A stretch of DNA of 8,344 bases from Roseburia sp. CAG:309. GTDB lineage: Bacteria > Bacillota > Clostridia > Lachnospirales > Lachnospiraceae. Below the pieces are notes generated by a model that saw only the letters and a list, made by a program, of their open reading frames with translations, searched no databases and had not been told where the DNA came from. The position numbers and the translations under genes were made by a program. The stretch is taken from contig FR894021.1 in assembly GCA_000434115.1 (NCBI GenBank), positions 4,752 through 13,095 on the forward strand, written 5' to 3'. Position 1 is the first letter of the stretch. Each line of letters starts with the position of its first letter. This document shows positions 5,433 to 8,344 of the stretch, one piece after another.

Positions 5433-7190
5433 TCAGTCTTCTTTTTTCTCTTCGGCTGTATTTTCTACCTCAGGGATCTCGTTCGCATCTGACTTTCCGC
5501 CCTCTTCTTCGGACCAGTCATGTGCCTTGATTTCGGCACGGCGAACCTTTCCACTAATTGTCTTTGGCAATTCTTTGGCAAAATCCACGATCTTAGGCCA
5601 CTTATAAGAAGCGACATTTTTCTTCAGATATTTTACAATATCATTTTTCATATGCTCGTCGCCTTCGCTGCCGTCAGCAAGTACGATCGTCGCCTTGATC
5701 GCCTGACCACGGAGTTTATCCGGCACAGATGTTACGGCACATTCCAGTACATATGGCAGTTTCATGATCTCATTTTCAATCTCAAATGGCCCGATGCGGT
5801 AACCGGAAGATTTGATCACATCATCCACACGTCCGACATACCACAGATATCCGTCGCTGTCCATACAGGCAGTATCGCCGGTGTGATAATATCCGTCATA
5901 CCATACAGAATCGGTCTTTTCTTTGTCATTGTAATATCCGGTAAACAGACCATTTGGCGCACCATCGGAAACCTTAACTACGATTTCTCCCTCTTCGCCG
6001 GTCTTTGCGATGCTTCCGTCGGAAAGCATTACGGCAACTTCGTACAATGGACTTGGTTTCCCCATCGAACCCGGACGCGGCGTCATTCCCTTGATATTAC
6101 CGATCAACATCGTCGTCTCGGTCTGTCCGAATCCTTCCATAATATCAAATCCGGTCTTTTCTTTGAATTTCTCATAGATTTTCGGGTTCAATGCCTCGCC
6201 TGCCGTCGTTACATTTTGCAGGGAAGAAAGGTCGTATTTTTCCAGCTGCAAATGAACCATAACGCGGTACGCCGTCGGTGGTGCACAGAATGTTGTAATT
6301 TTATATTTCTCGATCATCTGCAAAATCTTCTTCGCATCAAAATCTTCAAAATCATACGTAAAAATAGGTGCTTCGCAGATCCACTGTCCGTACAGTTTCC
6401 CCCACAGTGCTTTTCCCCATCCGGTATCGGAAATGGCAAAATGAATGCCGTCCGGATCTACCTGGTGCCAATATTTAGCAGTAATATAATGTCCCAATGG
6501 GTATTTATAATTGTGTGTTGTAATCTTTGGATATGATGTCGTACCCGAAGTAAAGAACATCAGCATCGGATCGTCTCCGCCCGGCACATCTTTCGGTTTT
6601 GTAAAGTTTGCCGAGAAAAACTGAATGTCTTTATTAAAGCAGTGCCACGACTCGCGCGCGCCACCAACCATGATCTTCAGTTTCAATGTTGTATTTCCAC
6701 GGGAAGCCTTATCCACTTCACGGGAAACATCGCCGTCTGCCGTACAAACGACGGCATCCACTTCACCTGCTTTGAAACGATATTCAAAGTCTTTGCGGGT
6801 AAGCAGATTTGTCGCAGGGATCGCGATGGCCCCAATCTTATGAAGCGCAAGGATGGAGAACCAGAACTGGAAATGACGTTTCAAAACGAGCATTACCTTA
6901 TCTCCGCGCTTAATTCCGAGATAGCTGAAATAGTTCGCTGTCATATTGGTAAATTTTGCGATATCACGGAATGTGAAATAACGTTCTCTTCCATCTTTTG
7001 ACACGTGAAGCATTGCCAGTTTGTCCGGACATTTCTTTGCCATGACATCGATTACATCATATGAAAAGTTAAAATTCTCATCGTTTTTAAATTTTATGGA
7101 ATTTAAAATCCCGTCTTCTCCAAATCCTGTTTCAATATATTGATCCGCGATTCCGACCAGATCAAACTTCTTTCCTTCGGTATAACTCAT
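5433..7190 (-). CDS. AMP-forming acyl-CoA synthetase, medium-chain (MACS/ACSM) type
   Basis: The enzyme activates a carboxylic acid with ATP to an acyl-adenylate and transfers it to CoA. All core motifs of the adenylate-forming superfamily are present: P-loop TSGTTSYPK (214-222), GFGQTET (353-359), YHTGD (435-439), the hinge region GRVDDVIKSSGYRIGPFE (453-470), and PKTISGK with the catalytic Lys548. SDTGWGKALWGKLYGQW (254-270) is typical of the medium-chain ACSM branch rather than acetyl-CoA synthetase; the exact substrate (short/medium fatty, branched or aromatic acid) cannot be read from the sequence. Oddities: Ser219 stands where the P-loop usually has Gly, and an acidic 25-residue tail (about 560-585) follows the C-terminal domain. 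ATG 7190 has GGAG seven bases upstream. The gene has its own promoter with a palindrome near +1 and probably stands alone or reads through into ilvE. Confidence 0.94.
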   Translation of the reverse strand: MSYTEGKKFDLVGIADQYIETGFGEDGILNSIKFKNDENFNFSYDVIDVMAKKCPDKLAMLHVSKDGRERYFTFRDIAKFTNMTANYFSYLGIKRGDKVMLVLKRHFQFWFSILALHKIGAIAIPATNLLTRKDFEYRFKAGEVDAVVCTADGDVSREVDKASRGNTTLKLKIMVGGARESWHCFNKDIQFFSANFTKPKDVPGGDDPMLMFFTSGTTSYPKITTHNYKYPLGHYITAKYWHQVDPDGIHFAISDTGWGKALWGKLYGQWICEAPIFTYDFEDFDAKKILQMIEKYKITTFCAPPTAYRVMVHLQLEKYDLSSLQNVTTAGEALNPKIYEKFKEKTGFDIMEGFGQTETTMLIGNIKGMTPRPGSMGKPSPLYEVAVMLSDGSIAKTGEEGEIVVKVSDGAPNGLFTGYYNDKEKTDSVWYDGYYHTGDTACMDSDGYLWYVGRVDDVIKSSGYRIGPFEIENEIMKLPYVLECAVTSVPDKLRGQAIKATIVLADGSEGDEHMKNDIVKYLKKNVASYKWPKIVDFAKELPKTISGKVRRAEIKAHDWSEEEGGKSDANEIPEVENTAEEKKED

Positions 7191-7250
7191 ATCTTACTCC
7201 ATTTCTGCGTTCGTAATCACGCCAAATCTATCTTGTTTTAATTTACACCT

Positions 7251-7273
7251 CATGTAGTTTTGAAAACTACATG
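7251..7273 (-). promoter_or_regulatory. Perfect palindrome at the acyl-CoA synthetase transcription start (candidate operator)
   Basis: Arms 7251-7261 and 7263-7273 (CATGTAGTTTT / AAAACTACATG) are exact inverted repeats around one central base. The predicted start of transcription from the promoter at 7309-7281 is near 7274, so the palindrome spans about +2 to +24. That is a classic place for a repressor dimer to block elongation or initiation. As RNA it would also form a stable hairpin at the extreme 5' end of the mRNA. A further ACTACA half-site lies inside the promoter at 7288-7293, 22 bases from the one at 7266-7271 in the same orientation. The cognate regulator is not in the window and its family is unknown. 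Confidence 0.72.
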
Positions 7274-7280
7274 TATCTTT

Positions 7281-7309
7281 ATCATATACTACACAATCCC
7301 TAGTGTCAA
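7281..7309 (-). promoter_or_regulatory. Acyl-CoA synthetase gene promoter
   Basis: On the minus strand TTGACA (7309-7304) is followed after exactly 17 bases by TATGAT (7286-7281). This matches 11 of 12 consensus bases, the strongest promoter in the window. The leader to the ATG at 7190 is about 84 bases. Such a strong core promoter next to a palindrome fits a gene held off by a repressor until induced. Confidence 0.86.
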
Positions 7310-7344
7310 GTGACTTTTTACGGTTTCGTGAATATTTTATACTA

Positions 7345-7388
7345 TTTACATTTTCTTTATTTCTTTTACTATTTTTATATGATAAAAT
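7345..7388 (+). promoter_or_regulatory. Probable promoter region of the NusG-II/Gx transporter operon
   Basis: This very AT-rich stretch between the divergent genes must hold the plus-strand promoter, but no single pair is decisive. Candidates are TTTACA (7345-7350) with TACTAT (7367-7372) at 16-base spacing, or the -10-like TATGAT (7378-7383) or TAAAAT (7383-7388) with poor -35 partners. The acyl-CoA synthetase promoter points the other way about 40 bases to the left. Confidence 0.35.
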
Positions 7389-7424
7389 AGAGGGAAAATA
7401 AGCGAAAAGGAGTTGAGATTCGTC

Positions 7425-7802
7425 ATGAAGAAAACACGCATGGATATCTTCTTTCTGGCCGGGCTTCTGATCCTTGGACTGCTCCTCGCCGGATCTGTCT
7501 ATCTGCCGCGCGTGGAAAATGGTTCTGTCGTAGAGGTCCGCGTCAGGGGAAAAGTCACTGCCATCTATCCGCTTTCTTCCAATATAGAGAAAACGATCAC
7601 GACAGAAGATGGCGATTCCAACACATTTTGCATCAAAGATCATAAAGTTACGATGAAAACGGCGTCCTGCCCGGATCAGATCTGTGTCCGCACGAAAGGT
7701 ATTTCGAAGACCGGAGAAAGCATTGTATGCCTTCCCCACCAGGTTGTCCTCGCGATCACCTCTTCCGACACAGTACCCGAATTGGACGGCATCAGCGGAT
7801 AA
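7425..7802 (+). CDS. Membrane-anchored NusG domain II-containing protein
   Basis: The 125 aa product has a short basic start (MKKTR), one hydrophobic segment (about 9-28) that is a signal anchor or uncleaved signal, and an extracellular NusG domain II-like beta domain (about 32-112). The family hallmark is visible near the C-terminal part: CPDQICV (82-88), G-I-S-x-T-G (92-97) and IVCLPHQVV (100-108). Cys69, Cys82, Cys87 and Cys102 would lie outside the membrane. Despite the name, it lacks the NGN domain and is not a transcription factor. The precise role is unknown; relatives occur next to Gx transporters and flavin-transfer (ApbE/FMN-binding) genes. ATG 7425 is used because AGGAG at 7408-7412 precedes it, though the 12-base spacing is long; the in-frame TTG at 7413 directly abuts that site and is not credible. 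The next gene starts 14 bases after its stop. Confidence 0.87.
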   Translation: MKKTRMDIFFLAGLLILGLLLAGSVYLPRVENGSVVEVRVRGKVTAIYPLSSNIEKTITTEDGDSNTFCIKDHKVTMKTASCPDQICVRTKGISKTGESIVCLPHQVVLAITSSDTVPELDGISG

Positions 7803-7816
7803 AAAAGGAGACTGCT

Positions 7817-8311
7817 ATGAATCGATCAAAAAAAATTGCAGAATATGCGCTTTATACGGCATTGGCATTTTTATTTGGCTATCTTGAAAACCTTTTTCCG
7901 CTGCCACTGCCATTTCCGGGGATGAAGATCGGATTTGCCAATTTGATCTTTCTTCTTACATTATATAAGAAAGGATTGCGTTACACGCTTTCGCTGTCCC
8001 TTTTGAGAATTTTCCTGAGCGCCTTTACTTTCGGCAGTTTATTCAGCTTGTTATACAGCCTCGCCGGAAGTATTCTCAGCATCTTTTTGATGGCTTTCCT
8101 CAAATGGGCCGCCAAAGACAAGTTATCCATGCTCTCTGTCAGTGCTGCCGGCGGCATCGCCCACTGCATGGGACAATGGCTGGCAGCTTCTCTGGTCGTA
8201 GGCTTTGACTCCCTTCGCTGGTATGCACCCATTTTGTATTTCAGCGGAGCCGTATCCGGATTTTTTATCGGTTTTTTGGCAATGCAATGTGCGAAACGTG
8301 GGGCGCTGTAA
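7817..8311 (+). CDS. Gx transporter family membrane protein (Hpre_diP_synt_I type)
   Basis: The 164 aa product is strongly hydrophobic with about five to six membrane segments (roughly 7-27, 38-52, 55-75, 77-97, 105-130 and 135-157). The PFPGMKIGFANLIFL segment (32-46) and the small size match the family annotated either as Gx transporter or as heptaprenyl diphosphate synthase component I. The overall plan resembles the substrate-binding (S) subunits of ECF transporters, so uptake of a small molecule is a fair inference. The heptaprenyl-synthase label comes from family naming and is not supported by any catalytic motif here. The ATG at 7817 has AAGGAG six bases upstream, a strong site; an in-frame extension upstream overlaps the previous gene and is not credible. 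It is in one operon with the NusG-II gene. No terminator is seen in the 33 AT-rich bases after the stop, so the operon may continue. Confidence 0.88.
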   Translation: MNRSKKIAEYALYTALAFLFGYLENLFPLPLPFPGMKIGFANLIFLLTLYKKGLRYTLSLSLLRIFLSAFTFGSLFSLLYSLAGSILSIFLMAFLKWAAKDKLSMLSVSAAGGIAHCMGQWLAASLVVGFDSLRWYAPILYFSGAVSGFFIGFLAMQCAKRGAL

Positions 8312-8344
8312 TCTTTTACCTATATTTTATATATTTTTATATTT

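Noticed and set aside
5520..6536. A 338-codon open frame on the plus strand antisense to the acyl-CoA synthetase
   Set aside because: The minus strand shows all adenylate-forming motifs; the antisense reading has no recognisable domain and is a coding-strand shadow.
7194..7739. A 181-codon minus-strand open frame opposite the NusG-II gene and across the intergenic region
   Set aside because: It crosses the promoter region of two divergent genes and has no domain resemblance; the plus-strand gene has the family motifs.

Overview
The window looks like ordinary chromosome from a low-to-mid GC anaerobic Firmicute, most likely a gut clostridium of the Lachnospiraceae type. This is inferred from strong GGAGG-type ribosome binding sites, TTGACA/TATAAT-like promoters with 17-base spacing, HrcA/CIRCE control of clpB, and the NusG-domain-II plus Gx-transporter gene pair. 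No rRNA, tRNA, insertion sequence, phage gene or CRISPR array is visible. I see no convincing new multi-gene system. The interest lies in regulatory detail and two unrecognised small proteins.

Layout, minus strand read from right to left. At 7190-5433 is an AMP-forming acyl-CoA synthetase of the medium-chain (MACS/ACSM) type. Its near-consensus promoter is followed at once by a perfect 11-bp-arm palindrome. Next, 7 bases after the stop of the synthetase, comes the promoter of ilvE (5358-4333, branched-chain aminotransferase). Downstream are luxS (4247-3771), two unrecognised small genes (3721-3146 and 3345-3076) that overlap by 200 bases, and a secreted cyclophilin-type peptidyl-prolyl isomerase lipoprotein (3074-2415). 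This run ends at a strong minus-strand terminator (2386-2341). The ilvE-luxS gap carries an 11-bp hairpin whose loop can pair with the sequence just upstream, forming either a pseudoknot or two competing hairpins. The close spacing suggests that ilvE, luxS, the two small genes and the isomerase can be co-transcribed, with the hairpin possibly tuning read-through.

clpB starts at 2179 and runs off the left edge; 726 codons are present. An exact CIRCE element overlaps the -35 box of its promoter, which predicts repression by HrcA and induction by heat or protein damage.

On the plus strand, divergent from the acyl-CoA synthetase across a 234-base AT-rich gap, lie a membrane-anchored NusG-domain-II protein (7425-7802) and a Gx-transporter-family membrane protein (7817-8311). 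They are 14 bases apart and almost certainly one operon, which probably continues past the right edge.

Roles: clpB and the lipoprotein isomerase act in protein folding (cytosol and cell surface). luxS recycles S-ribosylhomocysteine and makes the AI-2 precursor. ilvE and the acyl-CoA synthetase act in amino-acid and acyl-CoA metabolism.
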